Source: an uncultured Prevotellaceae bacterium (GTDB lineage: Bacteria > Bacteroidota > Bacteroidia > Bacteroidales > Muribaculaceae). From it: DNA of 64,000 bases. The stretch covers positions 62,001-126,000 of the forward strand of contig ONOU01000014.1 of NCBI GenBank assembly GCA_900319525.1, in the 5' to 3' direction. The notes beneath the pieces were generated by a model. The model ran no database searches. It saw only the letters and a list, made by a program, of their open reading frames with translations, and had not been told where the DNA came from. A program made the position numbers and the translations under genes. This document shows positions 53,285 through 62,583 of this stretch, piece by piece. Each line of letters starts with the position of its first letter. Positions within the stretch are counted from its first letter, which is position 1.

Positions 53285-54688
53285 ATGAAAAGTAAAGGCA
53301 GATATGGCCAATTTGTCAGATGGATATTCAGCATTGTCGATTTGCTGATTGTCAACCTGACGTTCCTTGCGTCCATGTACTACTGGCAACGCTCGACAAC
53401 GCCGGTTGACAGCAACGGGTTGTATTCCAGGCCCGTGTGGCTCGTGCTCAACGTAGCCATGGTAGTGGGGCTGTACTTCTACAGCAATGTTCACGAGCGC
53501 CGCGTCTTCTATGCCGAGAAGGTCGTCGGCCAGGCCGTGAAACTGGTGCTTACCCATGCGGGAATCTTTGTCACGCTCACCTCCTTCCTGGGCCCATCCG
53601 ATGCCCCGTGGCAGCCCGTGCTGTGGTTCTACGTGGTGTTCTTTATCGTATTGTCCACCTGGTGGGTCATCTCCCGACAGTTTGTGAAGCTGTACCGCAA
53701 CCGGGGCTTCAACTTCAAGCGTGTGATCGTCATTGGCGGCGGCACCGTGGGTGTGCGCCTGATCAACGAGATGCTGGCCGATCAAGGCTACGGCTACCAC
53801 ATCGTGGGATTCTTTGACGACAATCCCAAGGCACGGTCGGCCTCGGCAGCCTATCAGGGCACCCTCAACGATGTAGAGCAGTTTGTCAAGACACATCAAG
53901 TGGACGAGATGTTCTGTGCCGTGCCCGACATCGAGGACAATCAGAACGTCTCACGCATGATTCGCATTGCCGACAACAATGCGGTCGATTTCTATTACGT
54001 GCCACAGTTCGGACGAACGGTAACGCGCCAGTTTGAGTTGCAATCGGTAGGCGACGTGCCCATACTGGCCGTTCACCCCTACCCCTTGAAAAATCCCATC
54101 AACCGCTTTGTCAAGCGGACCTTTGACCTGCTGGTCTCGACCATTGTGCTCATCCTGTCGCCGCTGGTCATCATCCCCATCGCCATCGGCATCAAGCTGT
54201 CATCGCCCGGCCCCATCTTTTTTGTACAGAAGCGAACCGGATACCGTGGACAGGCCTTTGACTGCTACAAGTTCCGCACCATGCGCCTGAATGACGACAG
54301 CGACACCAAGCAAGCCGTCAAAGGCGATCCCCGCGTCACACGATTCGGGAATTTCCTGCGTCGCACAAGCATTGACGAACTGCCGCAATTCTATAATGTG
54401 TGGCGTGGCGAGATGAGCATTGTGGGTCCGCGCCCGCACATGGTGGCCCAAACCGAGCTCTACAGCGAGCTCATCGATAAATACATGCTGCGCCACACCA
54501 TCAAGCCTGGTATCACAGGGTGGGCACAGGTGCGTGGCTACCGAGGCCAGACCGAGGAACTCTGGCAGATGGAAAAACGCGTGGAGTATGATGTGTGGTA
54601 TGCTGAGAACTGGACTTTCTTCATGGACCTGAAAATCATCTTCCGCACTGTCTGGAATGCGTTGAAGGGTGAGGATAATGCGTATTAA
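53285..54688 (+). CDS. wcaJ: Undecaprenyl-phosphate glucose-1-phosphate transferase (WcaJ-type)
   Basis: Polyprenyl-phosphate hexose-1-phosphate transferase of 467 residues, starting synthesis of an exopolysaccharide or capsule unit at the inner membrane. Four N-terminal membrane helices (about 13-120); a CoA-binding-like Rossmann domain (about 140-250: RVIVIGGGTVGVRLINEML split RVIVIGGGTVGVRL); a re-entrant helix (about 275-305); and the bacterial sugar transferase domain (about 270-460) with KRTFDLLVS, SSPGPIFFVQKRTGYRGQAF, YKFRTM, RRTSIDELPQFYNV and GPRPHM. No other polysaccharide gene is next to it. The downstream spacer is one long 7-bp-period array. Confidence 0.92.
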   Translation: MKSKGRYGQFVRWIFSIVDLLIVNLTFLASMYYWQRSTTPVDSNGLYSRPVWLVLNVAMVVGLYFYSNVHERRVFYAEKVVGQAVKLVLTHAGIFVTLTSFLGPSDAPWQPVLWFYVVFFIVLSTWWVISRQFVKLYRNRGFNFKRVIVIGGGTVGVRLINEMLADQGYGYHIVGFFDDNPKARSASAAYQGTLNDVEQFVKTHQVDEMFCAVPDIEDNQNVSRMIRIADNNAVDFYYVPQFGRTVTRQFELQSVGDVPILAVHPYPLKNPINRFVKRTFDLLVSTIVLILSPLVIIPIAIGIKLSSPGPIFFVQKRTGYRGQAFDCYKFRTMRLNDDSDTKQAVKGDPRVTRFGNFLRRTSIDELPQFYNVWRGEMSIVGPRPHMVAQTELYSELIDKYMLRHTIKPGITGWAQVRGYRGQTEELWQMEKRVEYDVWYAENWTFFMDLKIIFRTVWNALKGEDNAY

Positions 54689-54770
54689 GTTTTAAGTTTT
54701 AAGTTTTAAGTTTTAAAGTTTTAAGTTTTAAGTTGTAAGTTTTAAGTTTTAAGTTTTAAGTCTTAAGTCT
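54686..54770. repeat. Long 7-bp-period array (TAAGTTT), about 12 copies
   Basis: Starts exactly at the TAA stop of the sugar transferase gene and continues to 54770: mainly TAAGTTT, with variants TAAAGTTT, TAAGTTG and TAAGTCT towards the end. Together with 30 more bases it forms the whole spacer to recQ; no promoter-like box is visible in it. Confidence 0.85.
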
Positions 54771-54800
54771 TTAGGCTTCAGGTGTTTTTAGATTATCAAT

Positions 54801-56651
54801 ATGGGCGGTAATAATGGGTTGACACGTCATGAGTATGCATTGGCGCTGCTGCGGAGCTGTTATGGTTATGACAGCTTTCGTGGTTCTCAATGGGACATCA
54901 TCAATCACACGTTGGATGGTGGTGACAGCATTGTGCTCATGCCTACTGGTGGCGGCAAATCACTTTGTTACCAGATTCCCGGACTGATGAGCGAGGAAGG
55001 CTTTGCCGTCGTCATCTCACCACTACTGGCACTCATGAACGACCAGATTGACGCCCTGCAGCAGAATGGTGTACCCGCCCTAGCCCTCAATAGCGAGAAA
55101 AGCGAGAGCGAGAACCGGCAGACGATGGATCTGCTCATGCAGGGCAAGGTCAAGCTGCTCTATATATCTCCCGAGAAGTTGCTCAGCGAGATAGGCCGCT
55201 GGTCCACAAGCATCACCCAGCGCATCAGCCTGTTTGCCGTTGATGAGGCGCATTGCATCTCGCAGTGGGGGCATGACTTCCGCCCCGAGTACACCCAGCT
55301 CGGGACCCTCAAGCAGCACTTCCCCCAGATTCCCGTGATGGCCCTCACCGCCACTGCCGACCGAATCACGCGCGATGATATCGCCAAGCAACTCAACATC
55401 CCCGAGGCCAGACTGTTTATCAGTTCCTTTGACCGGCCGAACATCTCCCTTAACGTGGTGACCGGCTCATCAGGCCGTCAAAAGCTGCGCCAGATTGTCC
55501 AGTTCATCAACCTGCACCAGGGCGAGAGCGGCATCATCTACTGTCTGCGCCGCAAGGACACCGAGAACATGGCAGTCAACCTGAGCCGCCTGGGCATCAG
55601 CGCTAAGGCCTTTCATGCGGGCATGAGCGTTAGGGACAAGCAGCAGGTGCAGCGCAGCTTCATCAACGAAGACGTGAAAGTGGTGTGCGCCACGGTCGCC
55701 TTCGGCATGGGCATCGACAAGAGCAACGTGCGCTACGTCATCCACAGCAACATGCCGCGCAACATCGAGAGTTACTATCAGGAAATCGGGCGTGCCGGAC
55801 GCGACGGCCTGCCAGCCGAGGCCCTGATGTTCTACAACTACGGCGACGTGGTCACCTTGCAGCAGTTTGCCCAGCAGTCGGGTCAGGTTCAAGTCAATAT
55901 GGACAAGCTGCGCAGCATGCAGCAGTTTGCCGAGAGCGGCGTGTGCCGCCGTCGCATCCTGCTCAGCTACTTCAACGAGCGGTTTGACCACGATTGCCAC
56001 AACTGTGACGTGTGTGACAACCCGCCGGAACGTTTCGACGGCACCACCTTTGCCCAGATGGCGCTGAGCGCCATCAAGCGCACTGACGAGCAGATCGGCA
56101 TGTATGCCGTCACCGACATCCTGCGCGGGATGCGCAAGGGTGAGATCATCGACAAAGGCTACGACAGGCTCAAGACCTTCGGTGTCGGTCACGACTTGAG
56201 CAACTATGAGTGGAATGCCTACCTGTTGCAGATGCTGCAGCTGGGACTGTTTGATGTCGCCTATGACGACAACAAGCACCTGAAAATCACCGAATATGGC
56301 AACGAGGTGCTGTTTGGCCGCCAACAGATTGAGCTGAATCGCGTGCAGCGCCGCAAATTCACCGCCAAGAAAGAGCCCGCCACGCCAACTATCGTCACCC
56401 AGGAGACGGCACCTGCCAAGCGACTCGACCGGGAACTGTTCGAGAAACTGCGCGACGTGCGCAAGGCCATTGCCCAGGCCAGCAAGATTGCCCCCTACAT
56501 GGTCTTCAGCGACAAGACCCTCACGGCCATGGCCACCGAGAAGCCCACCACCCAAGCCGAGTTTGGCATCCTCTACGGTGTGGGCGACGTGAAGTGCCAA
56601 AAATACTGGCGTACTTTTACCGCCGCCATCCGCAGCCACCTTGGGCTATAA
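54801..56651 (+). CDS. recQ: ATP-dependent DNA helicase RecQ
   Basis: 3'-5' DNA helicase of 616 residues acting in recombination and fork repair. Motif [16 protein letters not shown] (about 50-64), motif [17 protein letters not shown] (about 149-163), motif III ALTATAD (about 182), motif [17 protein letters not shown] and [16 protein letters not shown]. The RecQ-C-terminal zinc site uses Cys of [11 protein letters not shown] and DCHNCDVC (about 380-408). A winged helix follows, and an HRDC domain (about 535-610: [28 protein letters not shown]). All domains of a standard RecQ are present. The ATG at 54801 is 30 bases after the heptamer array. Confidence 0.96.
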   Translation: MGGNNGLTRHEYALALLRSCYGYDSFRGSQWDIINHTLDGGDSIVLMPTGGGKSLCYQIPGLMSEEGFAVVISPLLALMNDQIDALQQNGVPALALNSEKSESENRQTMDLLMQGKVKLLYISPEKLLSEIGRWSTSITQRISLFAVDEAHCISQWGHDFRPEYTQLGTLKQHFPQIPVMALTATADRITRDDIAKQLNIPEARLFISSFDRPNISLNVVTGSSGRQKLRQIVQFINLHQGESGIIYCLRRKDTENMAVNLSRLGISAKAFHAGMSVRDKQQVQRSFINEDVKVVCATVAFGMGIDKSNVRYVIHSNMPRNIESYYQEIGRAGRDGLPAEALMFYNYGDVVTLQQFAQQSGQVQVNMDKLRSMQQFAESGVCRRRILLSYFNERFDHDCHNCDVCDNPPERFDGTTFAQMALSAIKRTDEQIGMYAVTDILRGMRKGEIIDKGYDRLKTFGVGHDLSNYEWNAYLLQMLQLGLFDVAYDDNKHLKITEYGNEVLFGRQQIELNRVQRRKFTAKKEPATPTIVTQETAPAKRLDRELFEKLRDVRKAIAQASKIAPYMVFSDKTLTAMATEKPTTQAEFGILYGVGDVKCQKYWRTFTAAIRSHLGL

Positions 56652-56708
56652 TCATCGCCTTAGAACTATTGATAGGGTAACGCAAAACTCAACGCCGCTT
56701 TATTTTCT

Positions 56709-56723
56709 CCGTGCAAAGCACGG
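56709..56723. repeat. CCGTGC hairpin, second copy
   Basis: CCGTGCaaaGCACGG preceded by TTTCT. The inverted equivalent lies at 51081-51095. It sits in the 187-base spacer between the convergent recQ and TPR/HTH genes, where no other feature was seen. Confidence 0.55.
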
Positions 56724-56838
56724 ATCATATTGCAAGCACAGCATGATGACCCAGCCTCTCATCGACCTGCTTTGCTACTCGAGTCTCTCCAGGACGTGAT
56801 GGGGTGTCTCGTTGCGGGAAAAAGGGTGGATGCCAGGG

Positions 56839-58629
56839 TTAGCGGTACTGGGCGACGAAGTCGTCGATGTTATCGACACCCAGCTTGTGGGCAATCTGGA
56901 TTTTCTTGTTGGAGACGGTGCCCAGGCTCTTATATTTCATGCAGATCATGATTACCGTCCTCGAGAATCCACAGCAGTAAAGCGCCAAGAAGTTCACCTC
57001 GCTGTCGTTGAGCGTGCCGCCCGCGATGCGTTGTGCCTCATGCAGCACGTCGTGGTGCAGGTCGTTGGCCAGGGTGTGCAGATTGCTCCAGTAGGAGTCG
57101 GTGGGCACGGCACCCTCGTCTGGGATTGTCATCAGCTCGGTGAACTTGCGGGTAAATGTCGCCTCGGTGCTCTCATAGGAGAGTTGCATCAGCTTGTGAA
57201 TCACCTGTATCTGGTTATCGACGATGGAACGCATCTCGTCACTCTGGCGCTGCTTGGCCTCCAGGGCGGCGATTTCCTCGCTCATGCGCGCCTCGTTGCC
57301 CCGCAAGGCGTCCTGCGCGGCCTTCAGGTCCTGCTCCTGGCTGGTGATGGTCGTCCTCATCTGCTCCAGGCTTGACAGCGAAGCGTCCAGGTCGGCCCGT
57401 TGCAGCTCATACTCAATCTCCTTATGCTTGAGGCGGCTGCGGTAACGCCAAGCCAGCATCGTCAGCGCCAAGGCCAGCAACGCCAGCAAGGCTGCCAGCA
57501 GGATGGCGCCGCGCGTGCGGGACTCGCTCCTCACCTTCTTGAGTTCCTCGAGCTGGATATCATATTTCTTCTCAATAGCCAGATAGTTCTTGTTGACATT
57601 GGCGACCAGCACCGAGTCGGCCATCTCATTGGCCCGCTCATAGTAGGTGGTGAACTGATTCCAGTCCTTGTTGGCTTTGGCAATTTCACTCATGAGCCGG
57701 TAATACATCACGCTGTCGCTTGTCGTCTTGCTGATTCCGGGGCCGCTGGGCGCATGATTCAGGTAATACAGTGCCGAGTCGGGCTTACCCAGGTTCAGAT
57801 AAGCCTCGGCAGCGACGTAATGAGCGCGGGGATGGTCAATCTCGTTCTGGCCGGCCTCCAGCGCCTTGAGGACATCCACACGGGCCTTCTCATACTCCCT
57901 GGTAATCAAGCAATAGAGCTCAGCGCGGTAATAGAGGTTCTGGAACAGGAACCAGTTCTCGTGCTCGGCCTGCGAGAGCCGGATGGCTTGATTGATATAG
58001 TAGAGGGCGCTGTCGCGATCGGTGGATATACTGCGGTAAAAACCGCCGATGTCGGTCAGGCACACGATTTGGTAATGCTTGTCGTCCAGTTGGTTGTATA
58101 GGTCAAGCGCCTCCTTGTATTTCCTGATCTTCAGGTCGGCATAGTTTGAATTGTCGGCATAGAGGGTGGCCAATCGCAGCTTGGCAAAGGCCTTGTTTTC
58201 CAGATCATCGGCCGCAGCCGCGTTCTCAGCATCCTTATAGGACGCTATCGCCTTCTCGGCATCGCCCATCACCTCATAGACACAGCCTTGATAGAGCAGC
58301 GAGCGGGTGTATTTCTCGAGGTCACCGGCGTTTTTATAGTAGTCCACGGCGATGTTGATGACGGCATCGGTGGTGTCGTTGATGTAGTTCTTGTAATGGG
58401 ACTGGGTAAGCAGCAGGCTATAGTAGGCGCGCTCGGCCTTGTTCATGCCAGCGGTGCTGAGCGAGTCCAGGCGTTGCTGAGCCAATTCATACTGGCGCGC
58501 CACCCGCAGCAGCGAGTCGATGCCGGCAAGCTCGCGCATGGTGGCGGTATTGGTGTCACTATTGCAACTGGCCAGGGCCAGAGCAAGAACAACTATTAAT
58601 GCGGTAAAAGCGATATTTCTTGTATTCAT
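56839..58629 (-). CDS. TPR-repeat lipoprotein with membrane helix, coiled coil and C-terminal HTH
   Basis: Single-chain regulator-like protein of 596 residues. Signal peptide with lipobox LASC (Cys at about 22); tetratricopeptide repeats (about 60-330: YYKNAGDLEKYTRSLLYQGCVYEVMGDAEKAIASY split YYKNAGDLEKY, VYEVMGDAEKAIASY); a strong membrane helix (about 370-393: GAILLAALLALLALALTMLA); a coiled coil (about 398-465); and a C-terminal segment (LNDSEVNFLALYCCGFS, about 548, to LGTVSNKKIQIAHKLGV) that resembles the winged or LuxR-type helix-turn-helix of Bacteroidetes TPR regulators. The layout allows a periplasmic signal to reach DNA. It is divergent from the LRR-dockerin genes, which are candidate targets (inference). 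Confidence 0.8.
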   Translation of the reverse strand: MNTRNIAFTALIVVLALALASCNSDTNTATMRELAGIDSLLRVARQYELAQQRLDSLSTAGMNKAERAYYSLLLTQSHYKNYINDTTDAVINIAVDYYKNAGDLEKYTRSLLYQGCVYEVMGDAEKAIASYKDAENAAAADDLENKAFAKLRLATLYADNSNYADLKIRKYKEALDLYNQLDDKHYQIVCLTDIGGFYRSISTDRDSALYYINQAIRLSQAEHENWFLFQNLYYRAELYCLITREYEKARVDVLKALEAGQNEIDHPRAHYVAAEAYLNLGKPDSALYYLNHAPSGPGISKTTSDSVMYYRLMSEIAKANKDWNQFTTYYERANEMADSVLVANVNKNYLAIEKKYDIQLEELKKVRSESRTRGAILLAALLALLALALTMLAWRYRSRLKHKEIEYELQRADLDASLSSLEQMRTTITSQEQDLKAAQDALRGNEARMSEEIAALEAKQRQSDEMRSIVDNQIQVIHKLMQLSYESTEATFTRKFTELMTIPDEGAVPTDSYWSNLHTLANDLHHDVLHEAQRIAGGTLNDSEVNFLALYCCGFSRTVIMICMKYKSLGTVSNKKIQIAHKLGVDNIDDFVAQYR

Positions 58630-59041
58630 TTTTTATAAAAAAGGAAAACAATAAGTACAAAAAATACTAATCATTCATTGTCAATTATATTTGATTGTAT
58701 TTATTGTTGTTTTATTATCTAATTCGCGAAATCCGTTGTTTTTCCAGGACAAAATTACATCATTTTTTCCCAACACTTCCTGCCCAATTGGGCCGAATTA
58801 TGTCAAAATGAACTTTTTATTTTTCAACACACTGATAATCAATCATCTAATTTAGCCAAAATGAAGTCACAATGATGTATGTTTCTCGTCCAAATTCCAA
58901 TTATTTGCAGTAACTTTGCAGTGACCGGTTACCACGCTGTGACCCTCATTTCCTGCTATTGAGCGTAAACACCCAAATGGGTATTGCGAGCCACAAAACC
59001 GAAGAGTAATTTTGCGACAAACAACAAAACCTCAATTCAAT
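58630..59041. other. 412-base divergent control region
   Basis: No gene. AT-rich, with a minus-strand -7 box TAATTTTG at 58750-58757 (about 120 bases before the TPR/HTH gene) and two plus-strand boxes, TAACTTTG at 58911-58918 and TAATTTTG at 59007-59014. The space between them is free for regulator binding. Confidence 0.6.
58983..59014 (+). promoter_or_regulatory. Promoter of first LRR gene (ATTG-N20-TAATTTTG)
   Basis: ATTG at 58983-58986 and TAATTTTG at 59007-59014, spacing 20. It fixes the start at ATG 59042. Confidence 0.7.
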
Positions 59042-60949
59042 ATGAAACAGACATTTTTTCATACCACCCTTGTAGCCTTGCTGATGTTGATGCCGATGAC
59101 AGCAAGGGGCTATGACTTCTGTGTAGATAACATCTACTATAATATCCAGGAGGATGGCACCCTGTGTGTGACTTACGCCAGGCCCAAGCCTACCGGTGAG
59201 TTTTATAATGGTGACTACAGCGGCAATGTCGTCATACCGGCTACAGTTACCCATGATGGCATCACCCGCACGGTCACGGCAGTTGGCGTGCAAGCCTTCT
59301 GCAACAGCGAGGGCATGAACAGCGTGAACCTGCCCGCGACGGTAACAACCATCGGGGACTATGCCTTTGCAGGATGCACCCATTTGTCAACTGTCAACAT
59401 ACCCAGCGGTGTGGACACTCTGGGCAATGGCGTGTTCAACGACAACCGCATGATGGCGTCCATTGAACTGCCGGCCACGCTTAAGGCTATCGGCAACCGC
59501 TGTTTCCATGGCAGCGGCCTGACGTCCATCGACCTGCCCCCGTCACTTATCAGCATTGGAGACGAGGCATTCAGGGATTGTGACAAACTGGTAGACGTCG
59601 TGATACCTAACTCGGTAGAACACATGGGCATATCGGCCTTTCAATGGTGTGACCGCCTTGAGACCGTTGAGCTCTCCAGCAACCTCGCATCGATCCAGCC
59701 TCAGGCGTTCTATGAGTGTTATAAACTGCGCCAAATCACAATTCCTGAAGGTGTACAAACGATAGATGAATGGGCCTTCGTCAGTTGTAATGCCCTAGAG
59801 CAAATTGACTTTCCCGAGTCCCTGACGTCGATTGGCAAGGGCGCCTTCAACAAGTGCATTGCATTACAGCAAGTCAATCTGCCAGGCTCGCTCATGTCAT
59901 TGGGCGACTATGCGTTTGCCAATTGTACAGCAATGACCAGCCTAAACGTTGGCGGCGGCTTGCATCAGCTGGCTGACCATGCGTTTTACAGCTGCACGCA
60001 GTTGCGGCAGATTGACTTTGGCCCATCGCTTGAGGTCATCAGCAGTTATGCCTTTGCCGATTGTCAAGGGTTGAGCGAGCTCACCATCCCTGCTCCCGTC
60101 AAGCAGATTGACAGGATGGCATTTAATCAATGTACGGGACTGACCAACTTGGTCATCGGCGACTCAGTCATCACGATAGGCGAAGAGGCATTCAGGGATT
60201 GTAACTCATTGCTGACCGTCACGCTAGGCAACAGTGTGCAAATCCTCGACGAAGGAGCATTTCAGGATTGTGGCCTCACCTCAATCAATCTCCCCGCCAG
60301 CCTGAGGGCCATCGAAGATGATGCCTTGAGGGATTGTTATGACCTTCAAGAACTTAAACTACCTGATGGCCTTACAAGAATCGGGTATTTTGCCTTCAGC
60401 GGATGCAGGAGCATCGATTCACTGGTGATTCCCGAGACGGTTACTGTGATACCAATTGGCATGTGTGATGAATGCTATGAGCTCAAGCAGGTTGTCATTC
60501 CTGCATCGGTTGACACGGTAGAGTATTCTTCTTTCCGCAGATGTAATCAGCTGGTTACCGTTATTTGCATGGCTGTTACGCCGCCCGAAATCACACACTT
60601 CTGGGCAGGTGGTGATGACGCATTTTATTGCCATGAGCAGGCGACGCTCTATGTCCCTGCCGGATCTGTCAGCGATTACCGCGCTCACGAGCGCTGGGGA
60701 CGTTTCCTGAACATCGAGGCCATCAGCATTGATATTCCGGGGGATGTGGATGGTGATGGCAAAATCACGATTGCCGACGTGAGCGGCGTGATCGATGTTA
60801 TCATCAACGGCGGCAGCCATGGCCACAACCATGCACCCCTGCCCGAAGACGAATTCTTCACATGCGACTTCAATGGTGACGGCGATATCAATATTCAGGA
60901 CGTCGTCGATCTTATCGACTTCCTCCTCTCGGGAGGTGTCAACCGGTAG
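59042..60949 (+). CDS. BspA-like leucine-rich-repeat protein with dockerin-like C-terminus (1)
   Basis: Secreted protein of 635 residues from ATG 59042. Signal peptide at about 1-22 (MPMTARG). About eighteen LRR_5 repeats of 22-24 residues run from about 70 to 520, each of the form LP-x2-(L/V)-x2-IG-x2-AF-x2-C (for example IGDEAFRDCDKL, IGEEAFRDCNSL). The C-terminal 75 residues hold two dockerin-like EF-hand repeats: DVDGDGKITIADVSGVID and DFNGDGDINIQDVVDLIDFL. A His/Gly-rich link NGGSHGHNHAPLPEDE lies between them. BspA-like proteins are adhesins or glycan/host-protein binders. The paralogue follows 26 bases downstream. Confidence 0.9.
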   Translation: MKQTFFHTTLVALLMLMPMTARGYDFCVDNIYYNIQEDGTLCVTYARPKPTGEFYNGDYSGNVVIPATVTHDGITRTVTAVGVQAFCNSEGMNSVNLPATVTTIGDYAFAGCTHLSTVNIPSGVDTLGNGVFNDNRMMASIELPATLKAIGNRCFHGSGLTSIDLPPSLISIGDEAFRDCDKLVDVVIPNSVEHMGISAFQWCDRLETVELSSNLASIQPQAFYECYKLRQITIPEGVQTIDEWAFVSCNALEQIDFPESLTSIGKGAFNKCIALQQVNLPGSLMSLGDYAFANCTAMTSLNVGGGLHQLADHAFYSCTQLRQIDFGPSLEVISSYAFADCQGLSELTIPAPVKQIDRMAFNQCTGLTNLVIGDSVITIGEEAFRDCNSLLTVTLGNSVQILDEGAFQDCGLTSINLPASLRAIEDDALRDCYDLQELKLPDGLTRIGYFAFSGCRSIDSLVIPETVTVIPIGMCDECYELKQVVIPASVDTVEYSSFRRCNQLVTVICMAVTPPEITHFWAGGDDAFYCHEQATLYVPAGSVSDYRAHERWGRFLNIEAISIDIPGDVDGDGKITIADVSGVIDVIINGGSHGHNHAPLPEDEFFTCDFNGDGDINIQDVVDLIDFLLSGGVNR

Positions 60950-60975
60950 AAGTAAAATTAATAACCGATAGGAAT

Positions 60976-62532
60976 ATGAAAAATTTGAGAATCATGCACC
61001 TCTTGCTCGTGGCCACGATGATGGCTGTGCCGTCGGTCAGCAAGGCATTTATGGTTGACGGCATCGAGTACAATTTTTATGATGATTTTACAGCTTCTGT
61101 CATCCACTGCATTGATAATGACACGGTGAGGATTCCGTCCCATGTGACCTATGAGGGGAACACTTATACGGTGACTTCGATCAGGGATTTCTATAATCCA
61201 TATTGGAATGCTTATGACTGGTGTAAAACCGTTCATGTGTCCTTGCCCAACACCGTCAAGACCATCGAGGACGAAGCGTTCAAGGATGCGACGGACCTCC
61301 GAAGCATTGAGTTGGGCGACTCGATTGTCAGCATCGGCGCTTCTGCCTTTGAAAATTGCTGGGCTCTAGAAAACATAGCGTTTCCCGGCACGGTCACCAG
61401 CATCGGGAAGCGGGCGTTCGCCACTTGCTGGCATTTGAGTTACCTGGACTTGAGCGGCACGTCTATCAGCAAGATTGAGCCTCAAACGTTCTACGCCTGC
61501 CCCAATCTGGAAAGCATCGACCTGCCGTCATCGTTGACGACGATTGAAAAATACGCCTTCCAGTCGGCAAGAATTAAGCACATCACGTTGCCCGAAGGAG
61601 TAGTGAGCATCGGATACGGTGCCTTTGACGATTGTGATTCATTGATGTGGGTGTCGTTGCCCGAATCGCTCACCACTATCGATGGGGCGGCCTTTTGGAA
61701 CTGCGTGAAACTGGATAGTCTGTTTATCCCCCGTGGTGTCAATACCATTGCCCAATGCATTACGGCGGCGTGCTCTGGCCTGAAGTCGCTTGTCATTGAC
61801 AGCGAGAACCCCATCTATGATTCGCGAGACGGTTGCAACGCCATCATCCTCACTGCCGAGAACAAGTTGATTCAAGGCAGCCCCACCGCTTTCATCCCCG
61901 AGAGCGTCACCGCCATCGGCGACTATGCTTTTTGGGCAACATACATTCCCAGTACGTTCACAATTCCCAATTCAGTCAGAACGATTGGGAACAAGGCGTT
62001 CATGGGCACCAAGTTTGTCAACCTCATTATCCCCGATTCAACAGAATGGATTGGAGACCAGTCTTTCGCACTTTGCCAATCGCTCGCATCGTTGACCCTC
62101 CCCGCCTCGCTGGCACACATCGGTGATGAGGCATTCTACGGTTGTCAGGCGTTGAAAGAGGTGAAGGTCTATCAAAGCGAGCCGCTGGCCATCAACGAGA
62201 ATGTGTTTGAGAACAAGGCCTATCAGAACGGAACGCTCCACGTGCCCGTGGGCTGTGCCGACAAATTCCGTGCTGCCGTGGGCTGGAGCCGATTCTCGCA
62301 CATCATTGGCGACATCATCCTGCCAAACCCTGCCGACGTGAACGGCGACGGCGAAATCAACATTGCCGACGCGAACAATGTGGTGGTCATCATCATTAAC
62401 GGTGGCGGCAGCGGCGGTCACGGCCATGCGCCCCAGCCCGAAGGCGAGGCGATCATCGGCGACGTGAACGGTGACGGCGAGGTCAACATGGCCGACGTCA
62501 ACGCCATCATCAGCATCATCCAGGACCGATAG
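60976..62532 (+). CDS. BspA-like leucine-rich-repeat protein with dockerin-like C-terminus (2)
   Basis: Secreted protein of 518 residues. Signal peptide at about 1-25 (SVSKAF). LRR_5 repeats run from about 70 to 420 (IEDEAFKDATDLRSIELGDS, IGASAFENCWALENIAFPGT), fewer than in the upstream paralogue. A short 'VPVGCADKFRAAVGWSRF' closing segment is shared with many BspA-like proteins. The C-terminus has two dockerin-like repeats, DVNGDGEINIADANNVV and DVNGDGEVNMADVNAIIS, again joined by a His/Gly/Pro-rich link (NGGGSGGHGHAPQPEGE). It is in an operon with the first LRR gene. The shared architecture and linker indicate tandem duplication followed by repeat loss or gain. Confidence 0.9.
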   Translation: MKNLRIMHLLLVATMMAVPSVSKAFMVDGIEYNFYDDFTASVIHCIDNDTVRIPSHVTYEGNTYTVTSIRDFYNPYWNAYDWCKTVHVSLPNTVKTIEDEAFKDATDLRSIELGDSIVSIGASAFENCWALENIAFPGTVTSIGKRAFATCWHLSYLDLSGTSISKIEPQTFYACPNLESIDLPSSLTTIEKYAFQSARIKHITLPEGVVSIGYGAFDDCDSLMWVSLPESLTTIDGAAFWNCVKLDSLFIPRGVNTIAQCITAACSGLKSLVIDSENPIYDSRDGCNAIILTAENKLIQGSPTAFIPESVTAIGDYAFWATYIPSTFTIPNSVRTIGNKAFMGTKFVNLIIPDSTEWIGDQSFALCQSLASLTLPASLAHIGDEAFYGCQALKEVKVYQSEPLAINENVFENKAYQNGTLHVPVGCADKFRAAVGWSRFSHIIGDIILPNPADVNGDGEINIADANNVVVIIINGGGSGGHGHAPQPEGEAIIGDVNGDGEVNMADVNAIISIIQDR

Positions 62533-62577
62533 TTTAATGCTCGCGTTGCTCGCGGTTTAGAGCTTAGAGCTTAGGGC
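62533..62577 (+). repeat. Small hairpin plus 7-bp-period array after LRR gene 2
   Basis: TTTAATGCTCGC and GCTCGCGGT (about 62534-62556) form an imperfect hairpin, followed by TTAGAGC, TTAGAGC, TTAGGGC (62557-62577). It matches the layout at 11616-11663 after uvrA. Confidence 0.7.
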
Positions 62578-62583
62578 TGGAAA

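Noticed and set aside
54801-56651. RecQ as part of a defence system
   Set aside because: All domains are those of housekeeping RecQ, and no nuclease or other defence gene is adjacent.
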